Shown piece after piece: positions 1-6,828 of a stretch of DNA of 11,594 nt. A program made the position numbers and the translations under genes. Below the pieces are notes generated by a model. That model ran no database searches. It had not been told where the DNA came from and worked only from the letters and a program-made list of their open reading frames with translations. The stretch is from CAYXVU01 sp964468725 (GTDB taxonomy: Bacteria; Acidobacteriota; Blastocatellia; UBA7656): positions 1 through 11,594 of the forward strand of contig CAYXVU010000195.1 in assembly GCA_964468725.1 (NCBI GenBank), written 5' to 3'. Position 1 is the stretch's first letter. Each line of letters starts with the position of its first letter.

Positions 1-356
1 CCGCGACGGTAGAATGGATGCCACCACGAGTTGAAATAATTGTACTGACCTGCCGGATCAAGGGAATTGAGCGCACTCGGCTTCTTTGCTTGTTCGCCAT
101 AGATTTTGGCGTAATCGTGTTGATAAGAACGCTCAAACGCGAGTTTGCCATGCCGAATGATAAGCAAGCTGTCCACATAGCCGTACTTGCCGTTAGAAAT
201 ATCCGCGTCTAGCGCCGCCAGTATTTTGCCGTCGAGTCCAACCGAAGCCGGATTCGCAGTCGGCCAGCCCCTCGTCGGCCATTGACCTTGCGCCTGAGCA
301 GTCGCAGAAAGCAAAAGGGTGATGAAAACCAAAACAACTTTGAATCGTTTTTCCAT
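1..356 (-). CDS. Secreted beta-lactamase-family serine hydrolase, N-terminal part (runs off the left edge)
   Basis: This reading frame is open from an ATG at 356 to the window edge, giving 118 codons with no stop. An AAGGAAGT ribosome binding site (complement of 361-368) precedes the ATG and fixes the start. Residues 1-22 form a signal peptide: a basic MEKR start, a hydrophobic run to about residue 18, then an AQA cleavage site. The mature part has the N-terminal pattern of class C beta-lactamase/esterase-like proteins: VGLD (39-42), an ADISNGKYGYVDSLLIIRHG stretch (51-70) and FNSWWHPFY near the end. In this family that stretch comes before the SxxK catalytic serine motif, which lies outside the window. 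From the family I infer a periplasmic hydrolase of an ester, peptide or beta-lactam-like substrate. The substrate cannot be named. It lies downstream of the acylase gene on the same strand. Confidence 0.82.
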   Translation of the reverse strand, partial: MEKRFKVVLVFITLLLSATAQAQGQWPTRGWPTANPASVGLDGKILAALDADISNGKYGYVDSLLIIRHGKLAFERSYQHDYAKIYGEQAKKPSALNSLDPAGQYNYFNSWWHPFYRR

Positions 357-383
357 ACACACTTCCTTACTGAGAATGTAGCG

Positions 384-463
384 CGGGGGTTCAAAGCTCC
401 GACTTCGAACTGGATTTCGTCGAGCGACAAAACCCCGCTGACAGTCGGAACTTTGAACCCCCG
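384..463. repeat. Long intergenic inverted repeat (foldback, REP-like)
   Basis: Two 21-base arms, 384-404 and 443-463, are reverse complements at 20 of 21 positions, with a 38-base spacer. The left arm begins CGGGGGTTCAAAGC. The spacer contains a smaller palindrome, GTCGAGCGAC. The element lies between the acylase stop and the start of the serine hydrolase gene. On the minus strand no T-run follows the stem, so it does not look like a standard intrinsic terminator. I found no second copy in the window. It may be a dispersed palindromic element, an RNA-stability hairpin or an atypical terminator. Confidence 0.7.
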
Positions 464-521
464 AATTTGATTGATCCGCTTCTTAAACTTCACGCACGCA
501 ACACGCGTTCGCGGCGGAGCC

Positions 522-2786
522 TTACTTCCCGGCAGCGCGTGTGACTTCTTCGCCAGGGCGATAGGCGCGCGCGAGGTTCGCTTTGATCTCGGTCAGCGTG
601 AACCAGGCGGGCTTGAATTGCTGCTTGGCATACAACTCGGCTTGGTCGAAATAGTGAGGCGAACTCGGATCGTGACTCTGCCCGAATTGTAAGACCGAAC
701 GCGCTTGCACTTGTGCGCCAAATTCGACGACGCTGACGAAGGAGTGTCCGGCAACGCCATAGCGGCGCTTTTGCCCTTTGGCTTCGGGCGAATAAAAGTT
801 GAACACCATGCCGACCGGATCGCCGGGGCCACCGGCAACCGGCAGACTGCGCTTGTCATCGCTGAACGGTTCCATCGAGCCGCTGGTGTGCACCCTCTGG
901 ATGCGATTGATGTCACCCCAGGCCACTTGCCAGGTTCCCCACTTCTTCGCCAAGTCACCGAGGATGTATTCGAACACGGCGATCTTCGGGTAGGGATTGT
1001 CTTTTACCAAACGCTGCGCCGCCGGTTGCAGACTGGTGTAAAACCACAAGGTAAAGAGGGTCATCGGGACACTATCAACCGTGCTTACCCCGTTCCATGA
1101 CTTGAGGGCGTTGATCGCTTCCGCTAACTTGTCGGCGCGTGCCGGATCAGAGGCTTTCAACTTCTCCCACTCAGCAACCAGAGGCGGAATTTGCGTCTCG
1201 GCCTCAATCACCGTCGTGTCGAATCCGGCTTTCGCCCATTCGTCAAAAGTGAACTTATCTTTCTTTGACAGAAGGCGGCGCGAGATGCGCGAGCGGGCAT
1301 TGTCTTTTTCGCCGACCATATAGGCTGGAAACTTTGCGGCATCAGGGTTGCCCTTCCCTTCATCGGTTGCCAGAAACGGAGTGGCGTTACAGTTCTGGGT
1401 GTAGCCGGACGGCGGGTTTTCGACCTGCGGCAACTCTTCCATTTTGTGATAGCCCTTCCACTCGGTTCCGGGGTCGCTGCCGTCTACGGGTTTCGACCAA
1501 TCGTATTTGGTATCGCGCACCGGAACCGCGCCGTTATAGAGATACCAGATGTTGCCCTCGCGGTCTGCATACATGGTGTTGAACATCGGCACGGCAACGC
1601 GCGCCATCGCCGCTTTGAACTCTTTCAAGTTCTTGGCTCTCCCCATCAAATAGCGTTGCTCCAATACGCCTGAGCTTTCGAACTTCGCCATCCGCACGGC
1701 CATCGGTTTCCCGTCGCGCACGGCGACGATGGGGCCGTGATGGGTCTTGCGAAACTGATAAGTGCGGGTTTCGCTTCCTTTCTCGGTTTTGATCGTCACT
1801 GCGTCTGTCCATTGAGTTGCGGCACGATAGGTGTCGCCATATTTATAGTTCAACGGGTTTTTCGTGTCGTCAAACTTTTCGACCCACACATCCATGATGT
1901 CAGGGATGTTGACTGTGTGACTCCAACCGAGATGGTCGTTGTGACCGAGCGAAGGAAAGGGCGAACCGGGGAAGGTTGCACCCGACATATTCCAACCCGT
2001 ATCGCTATGCACGTGACCTTCGATCCATTGTCCCGGCCCGAAGAAGGGCTGATGAGGGTTGATGAAGAGTAAGGCGCGCCCCGAGGCGCTCTTTGTCGGA
2101 GTCACTGCCCACATATTCGAACCGATCTGTCCCGCATCCCATGCGTCGTCGGCAAAATTTTCAGCCAAATCGTCTTGCGGGGCAGGCGGTACGGCGCTCA
2201 GTTTCCCACCGGCTTTGACCTCTTGAACCGCTGAGCGAATCTCTTGATCGCGGATGCCTGCGCGGCGGTAGATGAAGAGTTGATACTGCGCGAAGCGACC
2301 GAAAGCGAATAGGTGCCAAGGTTCGAATTGGGTAATCAGTCGCGGCTTGATCTGCGGGTTTTTCGCCAGAAAGAAATTGAGTCCGTCCGCCGTCGCCTGA
2401 CACATCTGTTTGACCTGCGGGCTGGACTTCTCATAATCGGCTTTCGATAGTTTGACAATTTCAAGGGCGCGATTGATGAGATCGGAATCGAGTGACTTCT
2501 CGCCGTAGAGTTCCGAGGCGCGACCGACGGCTTGAATATAACTGTCTTCGATTTGCCAGAAATTGTCCTCGGCTTGCGCATAGATGAAGCCGAACATGAC
2601 GCTGTAATCGGTCGGACCATAAACGTGCGGAACGCCGTATTTGTCGCGGTAAATCGTCACTGAGCGCGCAACTTTTTCGAGGGCAGCGATTTTTATCTGT
2701 GCCTGCGCGGCGCGTGGCAGTGGCGATAACGGCATCCAGAAAAGGGCGATCAGGAACGCGGCGACAAGCGGACGGCTGATTTTCAT
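522..2786 (-). CDS. Secreted penicillin/AHL acylase-family Ntn hydrolase
   Basis: The product has 754 residues, the usual size for penicillin G acylase, PvdQ or aculeacin acylase precursors. These are Ntn hydrolases that cleave amide-linked acyl groups in the periplasm after self-processing. The start at 2786 is chosen because GAGGAG (complement of 2793-2798) lies six bases upstream and a signal peptide follows (MKISRP, hydrophobic core, AQA near residue 30). A longer frame from 2825 would bury that signal. The processing site is QIG/SNMWAV, with Ser223 as the predicted new N-terminal nucleophile. This gives an alpha chain of about 190 residues and a beta chain of about 530. Other family marks are INPHQPF (about 242-248), LGWSHTVNIPD, GNIWY and QNCNATPF, which carries the likely catalytic Asn465 or Asn467. 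A TATGAT -10-like box lies at the complement of 2864-2869. The substrate (beta-lactam, N-acyl-homoserine lactone, lipopeptide) cannot be decided from sequence alone. Confidence 0.92.
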   Translation of the reverse strand: MKISRPLVAAFLIALFWMPLSPLPRAAQAQIKIAALEKVARSVTIYRDKYGVPHVYGPTDYSVMFGFIYAQAEDNFWQIEDSYIQAVGRASELYGEKSLDSDLINRALEIVKLSKADYEKSSPQVKQMCQATADGLNFFLAKNPQIKPRLITQFEPWHLFAFGRFAQYQLFIYRRAGIRDQEIRSAVQEVKAGGKLSAVPPAPQDDLAENFADDAWDAGQIGSNMWAVTPTKSASGRALLFINPHQPFFGPGQWIEGHVHSDTGWNMSGATFPGSPFPSLGHNDHLGWSHTVNIPDIMDVWVEKFDDTKNPLNYKYGDTYRAATQWTDAVTIKTEKGSETRTYQFRKTHHGPIVAVRDGKPMAVRMAKFESSGVLEQRYLMGRAKNLKEFKAAMARVAVPMFNTMYADREGNIWYLYNGAVPVRDTKYDWSKPVDGSDPGTEWKGYHKMEELPQVENPPSGYTQNCNATPFLATDEGKGNPDAAKFPAYMVGEKDNARSRISRRLLSKKDKFTFDEWAKAGFDTTVIEAETQIPPLVAEWEKLKASDPARADKLAEAINALKSWNGVSTVDSVPMTLFTLWFYTSLQPAAQRLVKDNPYPKIAVFEYILGDLAKKWGTWQVAWGDINRIQRVHTSGSMEPFSDDKRSLPVAGGPGDPVGMVFNFYSPEAKGQKRRYGVAGHSFVSVVEFGAQVQARSVLQFGQSHDPSSPHYFDQAELYAKQQFKPAWFTLTEIKANLARAYRPGEEVTRAAGK

Positions 2787-2792
2787 AGTCTT

Positions 2793-2798
2793 CTCCTC
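2793..2798 (-). promoter_or_regulatory. Ribosome binding site that decides the acylase start
   Basis: GAGGAG on the minus strand, six bases before the ATG at 2786. It supports the internal ATG over the more upstream ATG at 2825, which has no comparable site and would put 13 polar residues before the signal peptide. Confidence 0.75.
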
Positions 2799-2913
2799 AT
2801 CGGATTGGCGTGCAAAATGCTCCACTGAGAGATTGAACCCTCGACGGGCAACAGTAGGGGTCTATCATACGCCTTCCACACAGGGCAAGAAAGTGAGCGG
2901 CACGATTCTTCAA

Positions 2914-3879
2914 TCAAAACTTCACCGACGCACTTACGCCATAGGTGCGGGTGCGATGGCTGATGTAAGGCGTAATGATAGGCATCGGGTGCTCTTGAAA
3001 CGAACTATACCGACGAATCGTATAGCGTCCGATCAAATAACCGATGGCGCTGCCCACCAAGGCATCTGACGGGAAATGGTTTCCGCCGGTCAGTCTGGCC
3101 AGTCCGACGACGGTTGCAACCCCATAGGCGCTGAAGCGAATCAAGGGTTTATTGCGATACTGTTCGCCGATGACCGTCGCCAACGCCCAAATACTGGCCG
3201 AGTGGCCGGAGGGAAAGGAGTCATCACGGCCTAAAAATTTGCCGTGCACTTTCAGCACGCCCGGATTATGTTCCTCATCAGTCACCGGCCTTTGACGACC
3301 CACCAACAACTTGATTCCACCGACGACAAGGTTTGTATGAATCAATGCTTGGGCGCTCAGGATGCCGGTCTCTTTTACCTTTTGATTCCCCGTCAACCCG
3401 CCGAGCGTAACCATCAATCCGGCGGCTCCGAATGTCACATAGCCCGACCCAAGTTTCGAGATGTCCGGGCTGACCTCGAAGGCCTCTTCGTTGCGAACAA
3501 TGCGGTCGGAGACTCCGTCATCCGTCGCTACCGTAACCACGGTCAGTGCGGTGAGCGGAACCAGCCATTGCCAATCCTTCTTTTGGAGCCGAAAGGGGCT
3601 TGTCCAGATACGTTTTTGATCGCGGAGCAGGTCTTTGAAAAAATCATTAGTGCCCCTTGACGCCCGCGTCGGAGGGGTTTGAATTGTCAACGCGCGCGCC
3701 GGTGGTTGATCGGTTCGGTTCGTCTCTATTCGAGCATCCGATTCAGAGTTTCCGAGTTGCGATTTTTCAAAGCTAGGTAAGATGATTCGTTGGGCAGAGA
3801 CGGATGGGGCAGTCAGCAAAATACCACCCAGACACAACCCAAAGAGAAACAAATACTGGCGAAAGAATAACCTTGTCAT
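2914..3879 (-). CDS. Secreted or envelope PAP2-family phosphatase
   Basis: The product has 321 residues. It begins with a signal sequence (MTRLFFRQYLFLF, then SVSAQ near residue 30), followed by a Ser/Thr/Pro-rich linker (about 40-80) and a PAP2 phosphatase core. All three PAP2 motifs are visible: K190-x6-R197-P198, PSGH at 223-226, and R262-x5-H268-xxx-D272. The Ser that usually precedes the motif 3 arginine is Ala261. Hydrophobic segments lie near 104-119, 146-163, 226-240, 250-266 and 273-286. PAP2 enzymes remove phosphate from lipid phosphates such as phosphatidate or undecaprenyl pyrophosphate through a phosphohistidine, and a lipid phosphatase at the outer face of the membrane is inferred. 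The C-terminus ends in alternating residues and a terminal Phe, somewhat like an outer-membrane strand. The gene starts 58 bases after the SDR stop and is probably co-transcribed with it. Confidence 0.88.
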   Translation of the reverse strand: MTRLFFRQYLFLFGLCLGGILLTAPSVSAQRIILPSFEKSQLGNSESDARIETNRTDQPPARALTIQTPPTRASRGTNDFFKDLLRDQKRIWTSPFRLQKKDWQWLVPLTALTVVTVATDDGVSDRIVRNEEAFEVSPDISKLGSGYVTFGAAGLMVTLGGLTGNQKVKETGILSAQALIHTNLVVGGIKLLVGRQRPVTDEEHNPGVLKVHGKFLGRDDSFPSGHSASIWALATVIGEQYRNKPLIRFSAYGVATVVGLARLTGGNHFPSDALVGSAIGYLIGRYTIRRYSSFQEHPMPIITPYISHRTRTYGVSASVKF

Positions 3880-3885
3880 CGAGCA

Positions 3886-3893
3886 CCACCTTT
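3886..3893 (-). promoter_or_regulatory. Ribosome binding site that decides the PAP2 phosphatase start
   Basis: AAAGGTGG on the minus strand, six bases before the ATG at 3879. An in-frame ATG at 3945 overlaps the end of the SDR gene and would add 22 residues before the signal peptide, so 3879 is preferred. Confidence 0.65.
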
Positions 3894-3937
3894 GGAGATA
3901 AGAACGGGGAGAGACTGTTGAGTTCGGCAAATTTGGT

Positions 3938-4771
3938 TTATACATATGAGCCGCCAGTGACCAACAAAACGGCGCCGCTCACATAATTTGAAAGCGGCGA
4001 GGCGAGAAATAATACCGGCCCGGCGGCCTCTTCGGGCGTGCCGCCGCGACCGAGCGGAATGAAGTTGGCCGCCATCTTCCGCATAGCGTCGGGGATGCCG
4101 AGTTCAACCTCCTTATCACCCCGCACGATCTTCTCTTGCTTCTCCTTCGCTTGTGTCAGGCGAGTTTCAATGAAGCCATAGGCAACCGCATTGACATTGA
4201 TATTGAAGCGTCCCCACTCTTTGGCCATTGTCTTGGTGACCCCGACGATGCCCATCTTGCCCGCCGAATAGTTCACCTGTCCGGCATTGCCCGCGACCCC
4301 AGAGGTCGAAGAGATATTGATGATTTTGCGATGCACGCGCTTACCTTCGGCGATCTCTTTTTTGGCGACTTCCCGCATATACGGAGTGGCGGCGCGGATG
4401 ATGCGAAATGGCGCGGTCAGATGCACATCAACCATTGCGTGCCATTGCTCGTCTGTCATGTTTTGAATGACGCTGTCCCACGTATAGCCCGCATTGTTGA
4501 CAAGGATATCGAGGCCGCCGAAGGCTTCAGCAGCCGTATTGACGACGCGATCAGGAAATTCGACATCCGTAACGCTGCCTGCACAAACGACTGCCTGCCC
4601 GCCGCTATCGGTTATCTCTTTGGCCGTCGCTTCTGCAACATCCGCATCAATATCGTTGATGACAATGGCGGCGCCGTGCGCGGCGAAGAGGTGCGCAATC
4701 GCTTTGCCGATGCCGCGCCCCGAACCGGTCACGATGGCCGATTTGCCGACCAATAGCCTGGTATCTGTCAT
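3938..4771 (-). CDS. Short-chain dehydrogenase/reductase (FabG-like SDR)
   Basis: A classical SDR of 277 residues. It uses NAD(P)H to interconvert a ketone and an alcohol, often on an acyl-ACP or acyl-CoA substrate. The nucleotide-binding motif TGSGRGIG is at 15-22, NNAG at 92-95, the catalytic Ser at 155 and Y168-xxx-K172, all correctly spaced. The residue that is Asn in the classical Asn-Ser-Tyr-Lys tetrad is His117 here (DVHLTAPF). The loops near 133-148 and 205-235 are longer than in minimal FabG proteins and may shape the substrate pocket. There is no signal peptide, so it is cytoplasmic. An AAGGGGG ribosome binding site (complement of 4778-4784) lies six bases upstream. It is the first gene of the minus-strand block. 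Sequence alone does not show whether it works in fatty acid, polyhydroxyalkanoate or secondary metabolism. Confidence 0.9.
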   Translation of the reverse strand: MTDTRLLVGKSAIVTGSGRGIGKAIAHLFAAHGAAIVINDIDADVAEATAKEITDSGGQAVVCAGSVTDVEFPDRVVNTAAEAFGGLDILVNNAGYTWDSVIQNMTDEQWHAMVDVHLTAPFRIIRAATPYMREVAKKEIAEGKRVHRKIINISSTSGVAGNAGQVNYSAGKMGIVGVTKTMAKEWGRFNINVNAVAYGFIETRLTQAKEKQEKIVRGDKEVELGIPDAMRKMAANFIPLGRGGTPEEAAGPVLFLASPLSNYVSGAVLLVTGGSYV

Positions 4772-4834
4772 CGCTTGCCCCCTTCATTGGAGTGGGAAAA
4801 CTGCTGCTGCTCCGATAGGAATTCAGCGCGCGAG

Positions 4835-4863
4835 ATCATACACCAACCCTGCCTGCATGTCAT
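4835..4863 (-). promoter_or_regulatory. Predicted sigma70-type promoter for the minus-strand block
   Basis: Read on the minus strand, ATGACA (complement of 4858-4863) and TATGAT (complement of 4835-4840) are separated by exactly 17 bases. Transcription would start near 4828, leaving an untranslated leader of roughly 55 bases before the SDR ATG. Predicted from sequence only. Confidence 0.5.
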
Positions 4864-4892
4864 CCGCTCCGCTTACCGGCAGAACCCGCACA

Positions 4893-4922
4893 TTGGACAA
4901 GCAACAGCGGGCATAATATGAT
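4893..4922 (+). promoter_or_regulatory. Predicted sigma70-type promoter for the TIG/NHL gene
   Basis: TTGGAC at 4893-4898 and TATGAT at 4917-4922 are separated by 18 bases, about 45 bases before the ATG at 4966. It lies back to back with the minus-strand promoter, and their -35 boxes are about 30 bases apart. A shared regulator could bind between them, but no operator is obvious. Confidence 0.4.
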
Positions 4923-4965
4923 TCTCGATCAATCAACGAAGCCCGAAGGGCAAGGAAGGTAGAGC

Positions 4966-5994
4966 ATGCCGAATCCAAAGATTGCGAACATCTCGCCAGG
5001 TGCAGGAGTGGAAGGCGGCGAGGTCATCATCGAATGCAGCGATTTTACCTTTTCGAGATACGAGCAGGTGCAGGTGAAATTCGGCATGACCGTCAGCCGA
5101 CCCGTCGGCGTGACGCCAGCGCGCGTCATTGCGCCGGTTCCGGCCAATGCCGTCTTTGAGGGGAGCGAAACGACCGTCACGATTGCCACAGACGATCAGG
5201 TTAGCAACGCTTATCCCTTCATCGCCGGTCAAAAGATCGCGGAAAATTTGCATCCGGTTGCCAACCCCGCCTATGACCGGGATAGCGGCGCCATCTACAC
5301 GACGCTATCGGGGACGCGCGGACAAAAAGTTGACGTGTCGGTTTACAAGATCACTGCCGACGGAGAGAGCGAACCCTTTGTCACCGACCTGATGAATCCA
5401 ACGGGGCTGGCCTTCGAGCCGGAAGGCGAACTGTTCGTTACCAGTCGGTATGACAGCTCGGTCTATCGCATCACCCCATTCAAAGAAGCCGAAGAGTTCG
5501 CGCACGATCTCGGCATGGCAACCGGCATCGCGTTTGACGCCGAAGGCAAGATGTATGTCGGCGACCGCAATGGCACGATCTACTTGGTAGATAGCCTCGG
5601 CGATGCAACGACCTTTGCGACGCTCGAACCAAGCGTGTCGGCCTATCACCTGGCATTCGGGCCGGACGGATATTTATATGTGACCGGGCCGACGCTTTCG
5701 ACCTTCGATTCGATTATGCGAATCAGCCGCGATGGGGTGGTGAGCCGCTTCTTCACCGGCTTAGGGCGTCCGCAAGGGCTGGCTTTTGATCGGCAAGGCA
5801 ATCTCTATGTGGCGGCGAGTCGGCACGGACATCGCGGAATTATCAAGATCACGCCTGACGCCGAAGCCGAAGTCTTCGTTGCGGGCGTCGCCCTTGTCGG
5901 ACTCTGTTTTGATGACAAAGGCAATATGATCATCGCATCGAATCGTGAACTGTTCCGCATCCCTCTAAACATAGAAGGGTATTGGCCGTTTTAA
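4966..5994 (+). CDS. IPT/TIG-domain plus NHL/SMP-30-like beta-propeller protein
   Basis: The product has 342 residues. Residues 4-87 form an IPT/TIG immunoglobulin-like domain (ISPGAGVEGGEVIIE at its start). Residues 107-333 form a propeller of about six blades built on a repeated pattern 'GLAFDxxGxLYVxxxxxxxIYRI', with clear blades at 144-170, 184-209, 227-254, 268-296 and 310-333. Propellers of this kind (NHL, gluconolactonase/SMP-30) bind ligands or hydrolyse lactones. I cannot point to a full metal-binding set, so catalysis is unproven. The start is well fixed: AAGGAAGG at 4952-4959 lies six bases upstream, and an in-frame TAG at 4960-4962 rules out any N-terminal extension. The protein therefore has no signal peptide, which is odd for a TIG-propeller protein. 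It stands alone between the two larger blocks. Confidence 0.8.
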   Translation: MPNPKIANISPGAGVEGGEVIIECSDFTFSRYEQVQVKFGMTVSRPVGVTPARVIAPVPANAVFEGSETTVTIATDDQVSNAYPFIAGQKIAENLHPVANPAYDRDSGAIYTTLSGTRGQKVDVSVYKITADGESEPFVTDLMNPTGLAFEPEGELFVTSRYDSSVYRITPFKEAEEFAHDLGMATGIAFDAEGKMYVGDRNGTIYLVDSLGDATTFATLEPSVSAYHLAFGPDGYLYVTGPTLSTFDSIMRISRDGVVSRFFTGLGRPQGLAFDRQGNLYVAASRHGHRGIIKITPDAEAEVFVAGVALVGLCFDDKGNMIIASNRELFRIPLNIEGYWPF

Positions 5995-6045
5995 GGTTGG
6001 CAAGCCGCTCTCCTTGATTAATCTCCATGAAAAAATAAGCTGTGT

Positions 6046-6074
6046 TTGACAGCCTATTAGGCAGGTGGTAGCGT
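6046..6074 (+). promoter_or_regulatory. Possible promoter with a palindrome in its spacer, ahead of the site-2 protease
   Basis: A perfect -35 hexamer, TTGACA, lies at 6046-6051. A weak -10 candidate, TAGCGT, lies 17 bases downstream at 6069-6074. An 11-base perfect palindrome, GCCTATTAGGC, occupies 6052-6062 directly after the -35 box, where an operator could sit. The poor -10 keeps confidence low. If real, it would drive the protease-trpS-scpAB-rluB row. Confidence 0.33.
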
Positions 6075-6116
6075 TGACTCGCCGATGAATTTACTGCGCC
6101 GTGAGGGGTAACGAAG

Positions 6117-6806
6117 GTGGGAAATATTGACGTTGGAAACTTACTGATTTGGTTTATCGTGCTGCTCTTTTCGCTCTCTTTTCACGAAGCCGCGCACGCC
6201 TGGACATCTGAACGATTCGGTGACGATACCGGTCGCCTACAAGGGCGCATCACCATGAATCCGTTGGCCCATATTGACCCCATCGGCACGGTGTTGTTTC
6301 CCATTATCAGTTTTATCTCCGGCTTCCCCTTACTTGGATTCGCCAAACCTGTCGAGACCAATCCGCTACGCTGGCGCGATAAAACCAAAGCGAACATCAG
6401 CGTTTCGGCAGCCGGGCCGATCAGCAATTTCATCTTGGCAGCCGGTACGCTGATTGTCATCAAAATTTTAATCTCCAGTAGTATCCTGATTCCTAACGGC
6501 GGATACTTTAATATGGTCGTTCCCTTCCCTGGGCAAGCGGCCTTCATGGAACCGCTGGCAAAGTTCCTCTCCATCATGCTGGTCTTGAATGTGTCGTTAG
6601 GAATTTTCAACCTCATTCCGATTCCGCCGCTCGATGGCAGTCATGTGCTAGAGAGTTTGTTACCGACACAGATGGCAGAAGCTTACAGTCAGATTCGACC
6701 ATTTGGAATGATTCTGCTCTACGGATTGATGTGGATTGGAGTCTTTGGCGCAATCTTCGGTCCGATTATTCAATTCCTCAGAGTTTTAGTAGGCGCGCCT
6801 CTCTAA
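6117..6806 (+). CDS. Site-2 protease family (M50) intramembrane zinc metalloprotease
   Basis: The product has 229 residues, starting at a GTG with GAGGGG (6103-6108) eight bases upstream. It is a small polytopic membrane protein with hydrophobic segments near 7-28, 53-76, 95-120, 150-168 and 195-218. The zinc site is visible: HEAAH at 23-27 in the first segment and the NLIPIPPLDG motif at 165-174, with Asp173 as the third ligand. NPLAHIDPIGT (48-58) is also typical of the family. There is no PDZ domain, so it belongs with the short YwhC-like bacterial group rather than RseP. Site-2 proteases cut membrane-embedded segments of other proteins, often releasing regulators, but the substrate here is unknown. 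It is the first gene of the plus-strand housekeeping row, 22 bases before trpS. Confidence 0.9.
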   Translation: MGNIDVGNLLIWFIVLLFSLSFHEAAHAWTSERFGDDTGRLQGRITMNPLAHIDPIGTVLFPIISFISGFPLLGFAKPVETNPLRWRDKTKANISVSAAGPISNFILAAGTLIVIKILISSSILIPNGGYFNMVVPFPGQAAFMEPLAKFLSIMLVLNVSLGIFNLIPIPPLDGSHVLESLLPTQMAEAYSQIRPFGMILLYGLMWIGVFGAIFGPIIQFLRVLVGAPL

Positions 6807-6828
6807 TGCACAGACGGAGCAAAACGAA

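Noticed and set aside
209..493. A minus-strand frame of 94 codons across the 384-463 palindrome, and a plus-strand frame at 282-470
   Set aside because: Both run through the inverted repeat and out of frame over the start of the serine hydrolase gene, whose own frame has a signal peptide and ribosome binding site.
4136..4756. A 206-codon open frame on the plus strand opposite the SDR gene
   Set aside because: The SDR has all its catalytic motifs in the other strand. The antisense frame shows no family features and is a codon-bias shadow.
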